NCBI GenBank assembly: GCA_964558465.1
Contig: CAZLEF010000023.1
Coordinates: 1 to 64,000 of the forward strand
Direction of reading: 5' to 3'
DNA: 64,000 bases
Source: JACJYC01 sp964558465
GTDB taxonomy: Bacteria > Bacteroidota > Bacteroidia > Chitinophagales > Saprospiraceae
Shown here piece by piece: positions 9,087-17,017 of the stretch (position 1 is the stretch's first letter; the number at the start of each line of letters is the position of its first letter). The notes beneath the pieces were generated by a model. It had not been told where the DNA came from, ran no database searches, and was given only the letters and a program-made list of their open reading frames with translations. Position numbers and translations under genes: made by a program.

Positions 9087-9452
9087 ATGAGCAAACAATC
9101 GCAGCGTGGACAATGGGGAGAGCGCCTCGCAGCCGGTTTTCTGGAAAAAAACGGTTATGAGGTGCTCGCCGTCAACTGGAGATACCGCAAGGCTGAAGTG
9201 GATATTATTGCCAGAACGCCTGCCGGAATTATCGTTTTCGTGGAAGTGAAAACCAGAAGTTCGGACCTCTTTGGCCGGCCAGAGGATTTTGTTACCCAGG
9301 CCAAACAACGGCTTTTATTGTCTGCAGCCGCTGCTTATATGGAGGAGAGTGGACACGACTGGGAAATCCGGTTTGACATCATTTCCGTTTTTCGCAACAG
9401 CGATCAGGATTATGAAATCAAACATCTTGAAGACGTTTTCTGGCCGGATTAA
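9087..9452 (+). CDS. YraN/UPF0102 family nuclease-fold protein
   Basis: The 121-residue protein has the complete UPF0102 pattern: QRGQWGERLAAGFLEKNGY at the start, then the restriction-endonuclease-like core EVDIIAR...VFVEVKTRS (about residues 34-57), in which Asp, Glu and Lys form the PD-(D/E)xK-like site. Its role is not established; relatives sit near replication, RNase HII or signal-peptidase genes in other bacteria. I chose the ATG at 9087 because family homology begins there. The frame is open further upstream, and a GTG at 9078 is an alternative. It diverges from asd. Confidence 0.9.
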   Translation: MSKQSQRGQWGERLAAGFLEKNGYEVLAVNWRYRKAEVDIIARTPAGIIVFVEVKTRSSDLFGRPEDFVTQAKQRLLLSAAAAYMEESGHDWEIRFDIISVFRNSDQDYEIKHLEDVFWPD

Positions 9453-9529
9453 GATCCTGAAGCGAGTGTTTTTGAAAAAAATAAACCAAATGCCTTAACT
9501 TCGTGTTGATTATTGTTGGACCTTGTTTT

Positions 9530-9880
9530 GTGAACTGGCTTCAAACATACCGGCAATTCCTGGCAATCTTATTGCTGGCGGCTCTTTCCCTCCCCTTGGG
9601 ATTGCAGGAAGCGCATTTGTTCACCGATCACCATCAACCCGAGTTGCAATGCGAGCCGGATGCTAACCGGCATCACTTGCATACGCCTGAATACGGGGTT
9701 CACCTGTGCAGCATTTGCTTTTTTCATTTGAGTCATTTTATTCCTGCCGAAACAGGCGCCTGTTTACTATTCAGCGCCTTACCTGCTTCGGCGGATGGGT
9801 TTGCCTCATCTGTTTTTATCCCTGCCATCCTGCCCATTATTAGGGTTCCGCGCGGACCGCCCTCCCCGATCCTTGCCTGA
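9530..9880 (+). CDS. Small secreted or membrane-anchored His/Cys-rich protein, putative metal-handling partner of the TonB receptor
   Basis: The protein has about 116 residues from the GTG at 9530, which opens directly into a signal-like hydrophobic stretch (FLAILLLAALSLPLG). A GTG at 9503 in the same frame is an alternative, but it overlaps a weak -7-like element. After the hydrophobic stretch comes a short region dense in His and Cys: HLFTDHHQ, then HHLHTPEYGVHLCSIC (about residues 49-64). The spacing resembles small metal-binding proteins found upstream of metal TonB receptors (DUF2946-like arrangement). It is followed 76 bases later by the receptor gene. The metal role is inferred from composition and context. 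Confidence 0.6.
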   Translation: MNWLQTYRQFLAILLLAALSLPLGLQEAHLFTDHHQPELQCEPDANRHHLHTPEYGVHLCSICFFHLSHFIPAETGACLLFSALPASADGFASSVFIPAILPIIRVPRGPPSPILA

Positions 9881-9956
9881 ACTATTTATTACCGCTGCTT
9901 CGACCCGCATGGTTGAGCCTGACGGGCTTTAGGATCAAAATATTAACTTTCAAACA

Positions 9957-12284
9957 ATGAAAGCCAATCCAAAATTCTGGAGGTTCGGCTTTTCAGCTTT
10001 ATCGGCCATAGTAATCGGCTTTTCGGCATGGAGCCAGGATTGTTCCCTGACACTATCCGGAAAAGTGTTAAGCGCTGAAACCGGAAAACCAATACCCTAT
10101 TCCAATATATTTATCAAGGATACGGAGACAGGAACCGTCTCCGACGAAAATGGGAATTATCGTCTGCAGGGATTATGCCCGGGCGACCATGTTTTTGTCT
10201 GTACACGGGTTGATTGTGCAGATTTGGAGCACCTCATTCATCTTTCAAAAGATACATTGTTTCACTTTTTGCTCCATGAAGAGGCGATCGACCTGAGTTC
10301 GGTGCTGATTACTGCTGAAGCCATCCGGCAGGTGTCTGCCCAATCGGAAACCGTACTCGGAGAGAAAGACCTGGCGGCATCAAAAGGCCTTAACCTTGGA
10401 GAATCCTTGCGCAAACTGCCCGGCGTAAATACCCTCAATACAGGGGCGTCCATTTCAAAACCGGTGATCCAGGGTCTGCACAGCAACCGGCTATTGATCC
10501 TCAATAACGGGGTAAAGCTGGAAGGCCAGCAATGGGGGCTTGAACATGCTCCGGAAATTGATCCTTTTTTAGCGCAGGAGATCCTTGTGGTCAAAGGAGC
10601 TGCCGGGGTTCGCTACGGTTCCGGTGCGATCGCCGGAGTGATCGAGGTTTTGCCGCCCCCGCTCCGGGATGAAAAAGGGTTCAGCGGCGAACTCGACCTG
10701 GCTTTGTACAGCCTGGGGCAAACCGGGGTTGCATCCGCCAGGATAGACGGCGCCCTGGGCGGCAAATTGCCATTATCGGGGCGGTTTCAAGGTACGCTGA
10801 AAAGAGGAGGCAATATCCGGGCGCCGGATTACTTTCTGGAAAATACGGGGCTGGAAGAAGCCAATTTTTCATGGGCCGTAGGCCTGAATAAAGAGGGCTG
10901 GAAAACCGAATTGTTTTATGCCAATTTTTATTCCCGCCTGGGCATTTTCGAGGGATCCCATATTGGAAATCTAACAGATTTAAATAACGCCATTCAACGG
11001 GGCAGGCCCTTGGCAGAGGGGCATTTCGCATATGCAATTGCCAGACCTTTTCAACGGATCCAACATGAAACCTTAAAAGCCAAGACGGTTATTCCAACCG
11101 GAAATATTGGAAAAATGAGTATCCAGTGGTCCCGTCAATTTAACCGCCGGCAGGAATTTGATGCGCACAGTCCCTTTGGCAGTTTACCGGAAAATACGGA
11201 TCAACCTGATATCGAACTGGAGGTGACTACCCATACCGGCGAGGTCAACTGGAGCCATCTGCCTTTAAAAAACCTTAAAGGCAGTGTAGGCATTCAGGGC
11301 GACTGGCAGCAAAATACCACCGACAGGGGTGCACTGATCCCCAACTATAGACGGGTACAAACCGGCATTTACTGGGTGGAACGCTGGCGCGTAAGTCAAA
11401 ATCCGCTTGAATTGGAAGGCGGGATCCGTTACGATTGGCAATGGCTTTCCGTTGAACTCGATCAGGACTCGCTTCAGGAACCCTTGCAATTCTCCAATTT
11501 TGCCGGAAGCCTCGGCGCCATTTATCATGGAAACCGGTGGAATTTGCGCCTGAATGCCGGACATGCATGGCGCGCACCCCATGTAAGCGAACTTTTTAGC
11601 AACGGAGTACACCATGGTTCCGCTTCGTATGAAGAAGGCAAGCCGGATCTCAGAAATGAAAGTGCCATCCATACGGGTTTATCTTTTGAATGGTTGGAAG
11701 AGGACCGGCTTGAGGCCGGGTTGGATTTGTATTGCAACTTCATTCAGGATTTTATTTTCCTGGAACCAAGGGAAGAACCTGAACTGACTGTTCGCGGGGC
11801 CTTTCCGGCGTTTCAATACCAACAGGCCGACGCCAGGCTGATGGGATTGGATGGACGCGCGGATGTAACCCTGCTTAAAGGACTCCACTGGTTGTCCGGT
11901 TTTTCGATTCTGACCGCCAGGAACCTGACACGCAGGGAACCGCTGGTATTCATGCCTGCCAACCGTGTTCAATCCGGGTTTGAATACCGGTTTGGTAAAG
12001 ATAAAACGGCAACTTCGCCATACTTGCGATTCAATTTATCGCGGGTCTTCCGGCAGAACCAGGTTCCTGCTCTGGGCGATTATGCCCCGCCGCCGGATGG
12101 ATATTTCCGGGCCGACCTGGAGGGTTCCTTTTCTTTTTCCCTGTTGAAACAACCGGTTGAATTGGGAATGGCTGTATTTAACCTGACCAATACCCGCTAC
12201 AGGGACTACCTCAACCGGTTCCGGTATTTTTCGGACGAGCCGGGTCGCAACCTCTCGCTGCGGCTCAAATTTTTATTTCATTAA
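9957..12284 (+). CDS. TonB-dependent outer-membrane receptor, likely for a metal ion or chelate
   Basis: The protein has 775 residues with a signal peptide. It then has a CarboxypepD-regulatory-like domain (about 30-105, SGKVLSAETGKPIPYSNIFI), a plug domain (about 125-230) and a 22-strand barrel ending in an aromatic-rich terminus. The plug carries KPVIQGLHSNRLLILNNG followed by GQQWGLEHAPEID. This Trp-Gly...Glu-His segment is shared with a set of Bacteroidota receptors annotated for zinc or copper. It is flanked by a His/Cys-rich small protein upstream and a lipoprotein 20 bases downstream, most likely one operon. The family is certain; the substrate is inferred. Confidence 0.93.
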   Translation: MKANPKFWRFGFSALSAIVIGFSAWSQDCSLTLSGKVLSAETGKPIPYSNIFIKDTETGTVSDENGNYRLQGLCPGDHVFVCTRVDCADLEHLIHLSKDTLFHFLLHEEAIDLSSVLITAEAIRQVSAQSETVLGEKDLAASKGLNLGESLRKLPGVNTLNTGASISKPVIQGLHSNRLLILNNGVKLEGQQWGLEHAPEIDPFLAQEILVVKGAAGVRYGSGAIAGVIEVLPPPLRDEKGFSGELDLALYSLGQTGVASARIDGALGGKLPLSGRFQGTLKRGGNIRAPDYFLENTGLEEANFSWAVGLNKEGWKTELFYANFYSRLGIFEGSHIGNLTDLNNAIQRGRPLAEGHFAYAIARPFQRIQHETLKAKTVIPTGNIGKMSIQWSRQFNRRQEFDAHSPFGSLPENTDQPDIELEVTTHTGEVNWSHLPLKNLKGSVGIQGDWQQNTTDRGALIPNYRRVQTGIYWVERWRVSQNPLELEGGIRYDWQWLSVELDQDSLQEPLQFSNFAGSLGAIYHGNRWNLRLNAGHAWRAPHVSELFSNGVHHGSASYEEGKPDLRNESAIHTGLSFEWLEEDRLEAGLDLYCNFIQDFIFLEPREEPELTVRGAFPAFQYQQADARLMGLDGRADVTLLKGLHWLSGFSILTARNLTRREPLVFMPANRVQSGFEYRFGKDKTATSPYLRFNLSRVFRQNQVPALGDYAPPPDGYFRADLEGSFSFSLLKQPVELGMAVFNLTNTRYRDYLNRFRYFSDEPGRNLSLRLKFLFH

Positions 12285-12304
12285 CCTTTAAAATTAAAAA
12301 GATC

Positions 12305-12847
12305 ATGTCTCGCAAATATTTTATCCTTTTGGCAGCCTTCGCGCTTGTTCTTTCCACTTCCTGTCTGAAAGATGACGATGATCCGGGCCCCACAGACCAG
12401 GAGTTGATCACGACCGTGGCGCTGGTTTTTACCGACGGAGGGGGAATGGTCAGCTCGTTTGAATTTGCAGACCTCGACGGCCCGGGCGGGTTGCCGGCTG
12501 TAAAGGAGAATATCAATCTGAAGGCAAATACCAGCTACGGCCTGGCGGTCGCCTTTTTTGATAATTCGGATATCGCCAATCCGGTGAACATTACGGAGGA
12601 AGTATTAGAAGAAGCGGATGAACACCTGGTTTGTTATGAGGTAACCGGCGCAGTCGCCGCTCCGGTCATTATCGATAAAGATGCCAACAACAAGCCGCTG
12701 GGATTGGGCGCCACCCTTCAAACCGGAGCAGCCGGAGGCGGAACGCTGAAAATCACCCTCAAACATGAACCGGATAAAAACGCCGCCAATCCATGCAGCA
12801 CAGGGGAAACAGATGCAGAAGTTACTTTTGATGTAGTTATACAGTGA
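12305..12847 (+). CDS. Lipoprotein partner of TonB receptor (annotated elsewhere as type 1 periplasmic-binding-fold superfamily)
   Basis: This 180-residue protein has a lipobox (STSC, Cys18) followed by an acidic DDDD stretch typical of surface-exported Bacteroidota lipoproteins. The body is a predicted beta sandwich with motifs TTVALVFTDGGG, EEADEHLVCYEV and LKHEPDKN. Homologues with the same layout accompany TonB receptors in flavobacteria. It probably captures substrate for the receptor at the cell surface. A strong hairpin terminator follows 4 bases after the stop codon. Confidence 0.75.
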   Translation: MSRKYFILLAAFALVLSTSCLKDDDDPGPTDQELITTVALVFTDGGGMVSSFEFADLDGPGGLPAVKENINLKANTSYGLAVAFFDNSDIANPVNITEEVLEEADEHLVCYEVTGAVAAPVIIDKDANNKPLGLGATLQTGAAGGGTLKITLKHEPDKNAANPCSTGETDAEVTFDVVIQ

Positions 12848-12851
12848 TTTT

Positions 12852-12885
12852 ATCAGCCAGGCGTTTTAAAAAGCGCCTGGCTGAT
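12852..12885. terminator. Bidirectional hairpin terminator
   Basis: A perfect 12-base stem (ATCAGCCAGGCG pairing with CGCCTGGCTGAT) surrounds a 10-base loop between the convergent lipoprotein and flotillin genes. A/T-rich flanks on both sides suit termination in either direction. Confidence 0.8.
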
Positions 12886-12893
12886 TTAACCTT

Positions 12894-14426
12894 CTATTTC
12901 TCCTCCGCCCCATTTTCATTTTCAACATGGCCTTTCTCCTTGCCCAGGTATTGCGGCAATTCCATACCGGCCATATTAAATAATTCATTCATAGGTGGAA
13001 CGGCTTTGTAAAGACCGGAGATAAAGTTGGAAGTAGAATTACCTTCCCTTTCTCCATTTTGGCTGCCGTTTTCCCAAACCGTTACTTTATCGATCTTGAT
13101 ATTTTTGATGGCTTCCACCTGGATTTTTACGAGGTCTTCCAGTTTGTCCGCAATCAGCATGAGCACAGCGTCTTTGGAGTTTCCGCCGGCGGCCTGGACG
13201 ATTTTTTGAAATCCTTCCGCCTGTTTGGAAAGCACTTCGTACATACCCCGTGCCTCTGCTTCATTTTTCATGAAAATGGCATCTGCTTCACCCCTGGCCA
13301 GGCGCCGTATTTGTTCCGCTTCGGCTTCTGCATTCAGTTCTTTTTGCCGTTTTGCTATTTCAGCCTGGACAATGATGTCGGCTTCTTTGCTGGCCATTTC
13401 CCGTTTGGCGCGTGCTTCCTCTGCTTTTTTCTCAGCCAGGTATGCTTCCTCCAGTGCTTTGGCTGCCTGGATTTTTTCTGAAGACGTAGCCTGGCTGTTG
13501 GCTTCCGCTTCTTTGATCCGCCGTTCGGCGTCGGAGGTGGCAACCGTGATCTTGGCCAGGTTTTCTCCTTCAATGGCCCGGGAGCGCGCCATCGCCTCCC
13601 CGATCTTGGCAGCGGATTCCGCCTCCGCCTCTTTTACTCTTAATTCGGCGCCCGAACCGGCAATGGTGGCTTTTGCCAAATTGGCGCCTTCCGTTGCCTG
13701 AGCTTCGGCTTTGGATTCACCGACCTGGGCTTCGGATTCAGCTTTCGACACCTGAATCCTTTGTTCTTTTCTTGCGACAGCCTCGCCGATAGATCCTTCC
13801 CGAACTTTTTCGGCTACTCTGACTTTCGCTTCGTTGATGGCCTGAGCGGCGGCTTCTTTGCCCAATGCTTCGATGTAACCGGATTCATCTTCGATATCGG
13901 TTACGTTGACGTTGATCAGTATCAGGCCGATTTTGCGCAATTCGGCGCCGACGTTGGCAGCCACATTCGCCAGGAATTTATCCCGGTCGGAGTTGATCTC
14001 CTCAATGTCCATAGTCGCGACGACCAGACGCAACTGGCCAAAGATGATATCCTTGGCAATGTCCCGGATCTGTTCGATGGTTTTTCCAAGCAAACGCTCA
14101 GCTGCGTTTTGCATGACACCGGGTTCGTTGGAGATCGCCACGGTAAACCGCGAAGGTACATTCACCCGGATGTTCTGTTTGCTCAGCGCATTGCGCAGAT
14201 CCACATCAATTGAAATGGGGGATAGATCCAGGTAGCTGTAGTCCTGAAAAACAGGCCATACAAACGCGGCGCCCCCGGCCAGGCACTTTGCCGCGCCTCC
14301 GCTGGTTTTACCATAGATCACCAATACCTTGTCGGATGGACACCGGCGGTATCGGGAAAGAAAAATGATGAGTACCAGCAGCAATAATACTGCCAATCCG
14401 GCTGTTAAAATCAGAAATAAATTCAT
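12894..14426 (-). CDS. Flotillin family protein (SPFH/band 7)
   Basis: This 510-residue protein has an N-terminal membrane helix (residues 3-24) and an SPFH domain (about 30-190). A long Ala/Glu-rich flotillin region (about 210-420, repeated EAEAESAAKIGEA-type units) forms the oligomerising helices. Flotillins scaffold ordered membrane microdomains. Length and layout match YqiK/FloT. Its start lies 21 bases after the stop of the upstream NfeD-like gene, the same pairing as yuaF-yuaG in Bacillus, so the two are co-transcribed and probably interact. Confidence 0.93.
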   Translation of the reverse strand: MNLFLILTAGLAVLLLLVLIIFLSRYRRCPSDKVLVIYGKTSGGAAKCLAGGAAFVWPVFQDYSYLDLSPISIDVDLRNALSKQNIRVNVPSRFTVAISNEPGVMQNAAERLLGKTIEQIRDIAKDIIFGQLRLVVATMDIEEINSDRDKFLANVAANVGAELRKIGLILINVNVTDIEDESGYIEALGKEAAAQAINEAKVRVAEKVREGSIGEAVARKEQRIQVSKAESEAQVGESKAEAQATEGANLAKATIAGSGAELRVKEAEAESAAKIGEAMARSRAIEGENLAKITVATSDAERRIKEAEANSQATSSEKIQAAKALEEAYLAEKKAEEARAKREMASKEADIIVQAEIAKRQKELNAEAEAEQIRRLARGEADAIFMKNEAEARGMYEVLSKQAEGFQKIVQAAGGNSKDAVLMLIADKLEDLVKIQVEAIKNIKIDKVTVWENGSQNGEREGNSTSNFISGLYKAVPPMNELFNMAGMELPQYLGKEKGHVENENGAEEK

Positions 14427-14447
14427 AAGTATTTGAATTTTAAGGGT

Positions 14448-15005
14448 TTACGGTGTTTCTTCGACAAGCAAAGCTTCCTCTAACAGGTCGATCACTTTGA
14501 TTTTGGTTCCGGTTGCCAGGGCGGGGCCTTCCGTCATGGCATCCCACTCCCGGAGTGAGCCCCTGGTGACAATATGCACCTTGCCCAGACCGGATTTTTC
14601 ACCGGGAATGGTCAGATAAACTTCACCTTTTGAAAAAAGGGCATCATCCCTTGAAATGGTATGTTCCTGAGCCAGCCTGCCTAATTTGAACAATAGCCAG
14701 GCAACGGCAAATAATGCGATTACACCGGCCAGTAAACTCCAGATCAGGGAACGCCCGAGACTATAACCATCCAGCATCAATAATACGGAGGTCCATCCAC
14801 CGAATGCCAGAAAGGCTGCAATACTCTGGGAGGAAAGCCATGGCAATTCTGCATGAGGCAGACCTGCATCTGCACCCATATCTGTATCGGCGCTCAGACC
14901 CAATAAGGCTCCAAGAAATTGAGCAACCAAAAACAAAGTAGATACGGCGGCTACGGCTGCGATGATTTGCCCACCGATATCAAGGCTGTCAAAAAAGGAA
15001 ATCAT
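14448..15005 (-). CDS. NfeD-like membrane protein, flotillin partner
   Basis: The 185-residue protein has about three membrane segments (about 12-35, 60-80 and 85-110) and a C-terminal OB-fold-like domain (about 120-185) with GEVYLTIPGEKSGLGKV. It lacks the ClpP-like serine protease domain of long NfeD proteins, so it is the short NfeD1b/YuaF type. It lies directly upstream of the flotillin gene. Short NfeD proteins anchor or organise flotillin assemblies; that role here is inferred from gene order. Confidence 0.85.
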   Translation of the reverse strand: MISFFDSLDIGGQIIAAVAAVSTLFLVAQFLGALLGLSADTDMGADAGLPHAELPWLSSQSIAAFLAFGGWTSVLLMLDGYSLGRSLIWSLLAGVIALFAVAWLLFKLGRLAQEHTISRDDALFSKGEVYLTIPGEKSGLGKVHIVTRGSLREWDAMTEGPALATGTKIKVIDLLEEALLVEETP

Positions 15006-15032
15006 TTTGCAGGTTGTTGTTTAAGGGGCCCT

Positions 15033-15060
15033 GAGAAAAGATCCAAGGATCTGTTTTCTC
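15033..15060. other. Imperfect hairpin between altronate dehydratase and nfeD genes
   Basis: GAGAAAA-GATCC pairs with GGATC-(TG)-TTTTCTC around a 2-base centre, with a 2-base bulge. There is no T-tract on either side, so it could be an operator or a weak terminator of the altronate dehydratase gene. The flanks (GGGGCCC on one side, CCCCAGGGG on the other) can extend the fold. The rest of this 200-base gap shows nothing recognisable. Confidence 0.45.
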
Positions 15061-15206
15061 CAAAAAAACCCCAGGGGTAAAGTATTTGATTTTGTTTTAC
15101 AATTTAGCCAAATCCCCTCAAACAAATATCAGATACTCGACAAAATTGTTGCTTGTGTAGACGAATATAGGGATTTTATTTTAAAGATTTTCAAGTGCCC
15201 TGCGCC

Positions 15207-16859
15207 TCAAAGTGAAACGCCCCGTTTCCATGGAATAAAATCATCCTGTCCTAACCGGACTGCGTGGGGGACGGCTTCACCGCTGGCAACCCGAATGATA
15301 TACTCGAACAACTCCCTTCCTTTACTTTCAATTGTATCCTCCCCGGAAATAATCGTCCCGGCATCAATATCAATAATATCTTTCATGTTTTGAGCCAGTA
15401 AGGTGTTGCTTGAAACCTTGATGGTGGGGGCAATCGGATTTCCTGTTGGTGTTCCGAGGCCGGTAGTAAAAAGAATGATATTGGCGCCTGACCCTGCCAG
15501 TGCGGTTGTACTCTCCACATCGTTGCCGGGCGTACACAGCAAATTCAAGCCGGACTGCGTTACAGGTTCCGTGTAATCGAGTACATCGGTAACCGGAGAT
15601 GTGCCTCCCTTTTTGGCTGCGCCGGCGGACTTCATTGCGTCGGTTATCAATCCATCCTTGATGTTTCCGGGTGAGGGATTCATATCGAAACCCGAACCGG
15701 CTTCCTTTGCTCTTTGAGCATAAGCTTGCATCAGGCCGGCAAATTTTTGAGCAGTCCCGGCATTGACACAGCGGTTGATCAATTCTTGTTCGACACCGTT
15801 CAATTCCGGGAACTCCGAAAGAATAGCGGTTCCATCCAGGGCGGAAACCAGGTCAGAAACATAACCCAGTACCGGGTTGGCGGATATGCCGGAAAATCCA
15901 TCTGAACCTCCGCATTCCAATCCAACAACCAGTTTGTTGAGCGGGGCTGGTTGCCGGGTAATCTGATTGGCTTCGATCAATCCAATAAAAGTTTGCCGAA
16001 CGGCATCTGCGATATAGGCTCTTTCGGATTTACTTTTTTGTTGTTCGAGCATGAACACGGGCTTGTCAAACGCCGGGTCCAGCCGGTTGATGGCTTCATG
16101 CAATAAATTGAATTGGGCGTGCTGACACCCCAGGCTCAGTACGGTTGCACCTGCGACATTCGGGTTGGTAATATAACCGGCCAGGAGTCTGCACAGTGCG
16201 TCCGCATCCTGGCGGGTGCCGCCGCACCCCCCGTCGTGTCGTAAAAACTTGATGCCGTCAACATTTGGGAACAGGCGATTGCGCTGGATTGTATTTGCAT
16301 CAAGGATGATATTTGCATCAAGTATTTCACGAGTTGAGGCCCCGGATTGATAGAGCTTAATAAGATTGGGGGTGTTTACCGAAAAATGACGGTCGGTGAC
16401 ATAACCCAGGTGCTCCAGGAGGGCTTCCTGCATGACTTTGATGTTCCGGTTTTCACAAAACACGAGGGGTACAACTATCCAGTAATTCATGACGCCAACC
16501 TTCCCGTTTTTTCGGTGGTACCCCATGAATGTTCTGGACGTGAGCCCGGAAACATCGGGTTTTTGCCAGTTGAGGCGCCCCTCCTGAATCCGGTAATCAC
16601 TTGCGGAATGGGTTACATTTTCCCGACGGATTCGACTTCCGGCGGGGATGGGTTGAGTCGCCTTTCCAATCAAAACCCCGTACATAATGATGGGGTCTCC
16701 TGCGGAAAAAGACCGTTCTGCGAATTTATGTTTGGCGGGGATATCCTCCAAAAGTGTATAGGGATTGTTGTTAAAAAGCACCGTTTCCCCTGCTTTGAGG
16801 TTCTGAAGAGCAACGATAATATTGTCATCCGGATGGACTTTCAATACGATGTTTTTCAT
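15207..16859 (-). CDS. uxaA: Altronate dehydratase (UxaA family)
   Basis: This 550-residue protein has an N-terminal SAF domain (about 1-90) and a UxaA catalytic region (about 130-550). Family motifs are DGGCGGTRQDAD, VGLECGGSDGFSG and the CTPGNDVESTT stretch. The enzyme removes water from D-altronate to give 2-keto-3-deoxygluconate in hexuronate breakdown, using an iron-containing site. No other hexuronate genes lie in the window, so it may serve a wider acidic-sugar dehydratase role. Its promoter region contains the two parS sites (79-127 bases upstream), which are probably unrelated to its regulation. Confidence 0.88.
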   Translation of the reverse strand: MKNIVLKVHPDDNIIVALQNLKAGETVLFNNNPYTLLEDIPAKHKFAERSFSAGDPIIMYGVLIGKATQPIPAGSRIRRENVTHSASDYRIQEGRLNWQKPDVSGLTSRTFMGYHRKNGKVGVMNYWIVVPLVFCENRNIKVMQEALLEHLGYVTDRHFSVNTPNLIKLYQSGASTREILDANIILDANTIQRNRLFPNVDGIKFLRHDGGCGGTRQDADALCRLLAGYITNPNVAGATVLSLGCQHAQFNLLHEAINRLDPAFDKPVFMLEQQKSKSERAYIADAVRQTFIGLIEANQITRQPAPLNKLVVGLECGGSDGFSGISANPVLGYVSDLVSALDGTAILSEFPELNGVEQELINRCVNAGTAQKFAGLMQAYAQRAKEAGSGFDMNPSPGNIKDGLITDAMKSAGAAKKGGTSPVTDVLDYTEPVTQSGLNLLCTPGNDVESTTALAGSGANIILFTTGLGTPTGNPIAPTIKVSSNTLLAQNMKDIIDIDAGTIISGEDTIESKGRELFEYIIRVASGEAVPHAVRLGQDDFIPWKRGVSL

Positions 16860-16937
16860 GATATGAATATATGGAAACGTAAAATTAAGGTTAATCCTGA
16901 ATTAGACAAATAAGTGTTAAAGGGGCACACAGGGCGG

Positions 16938-16953
16938 TGTTCCACGTGGAACA
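16938..16953. other. parS centromere site 1 (ParB-binding)
   Basis: The bases read TGTTCCACGTGGAACA, a perfect 16-base palindrome identical to the widely conserved chromosomal parS sequence bound by ParB/Spo0J. It lies between the thrC stop and the altronate dehydratase start. A second identical copy lies 33 bases away. Confidence 0.9.
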
Positions 16954-16970
16954 TTAACTACCCTTGGGAA

Positions 16971-16986
16971 TGTTCCACGTGGAACA
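16971..16986. other. parS centromere site 2 (ParB-binding)
   Basis: This is a second perfect TGTTCCACGTGGAACA palindrome, 33 bases (about three helical turns) centre to centre from the first. Here the dyad extends by one further base pair (A...T). Tandem parS sites load ParB for chromosome segregation and normally lie near oriC. Confidence 0.9.
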
Positions 16987-17017
16987 TGGGTTGTTTTTGG
17001 GGAGGATTTCCCCGGGT

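Noticed and set aside
16347..16913. Plus-strand frame of 188 codons over the altronate dehydratase start
   Set aside because: No domain, wholly antisense to a clear enzyme.
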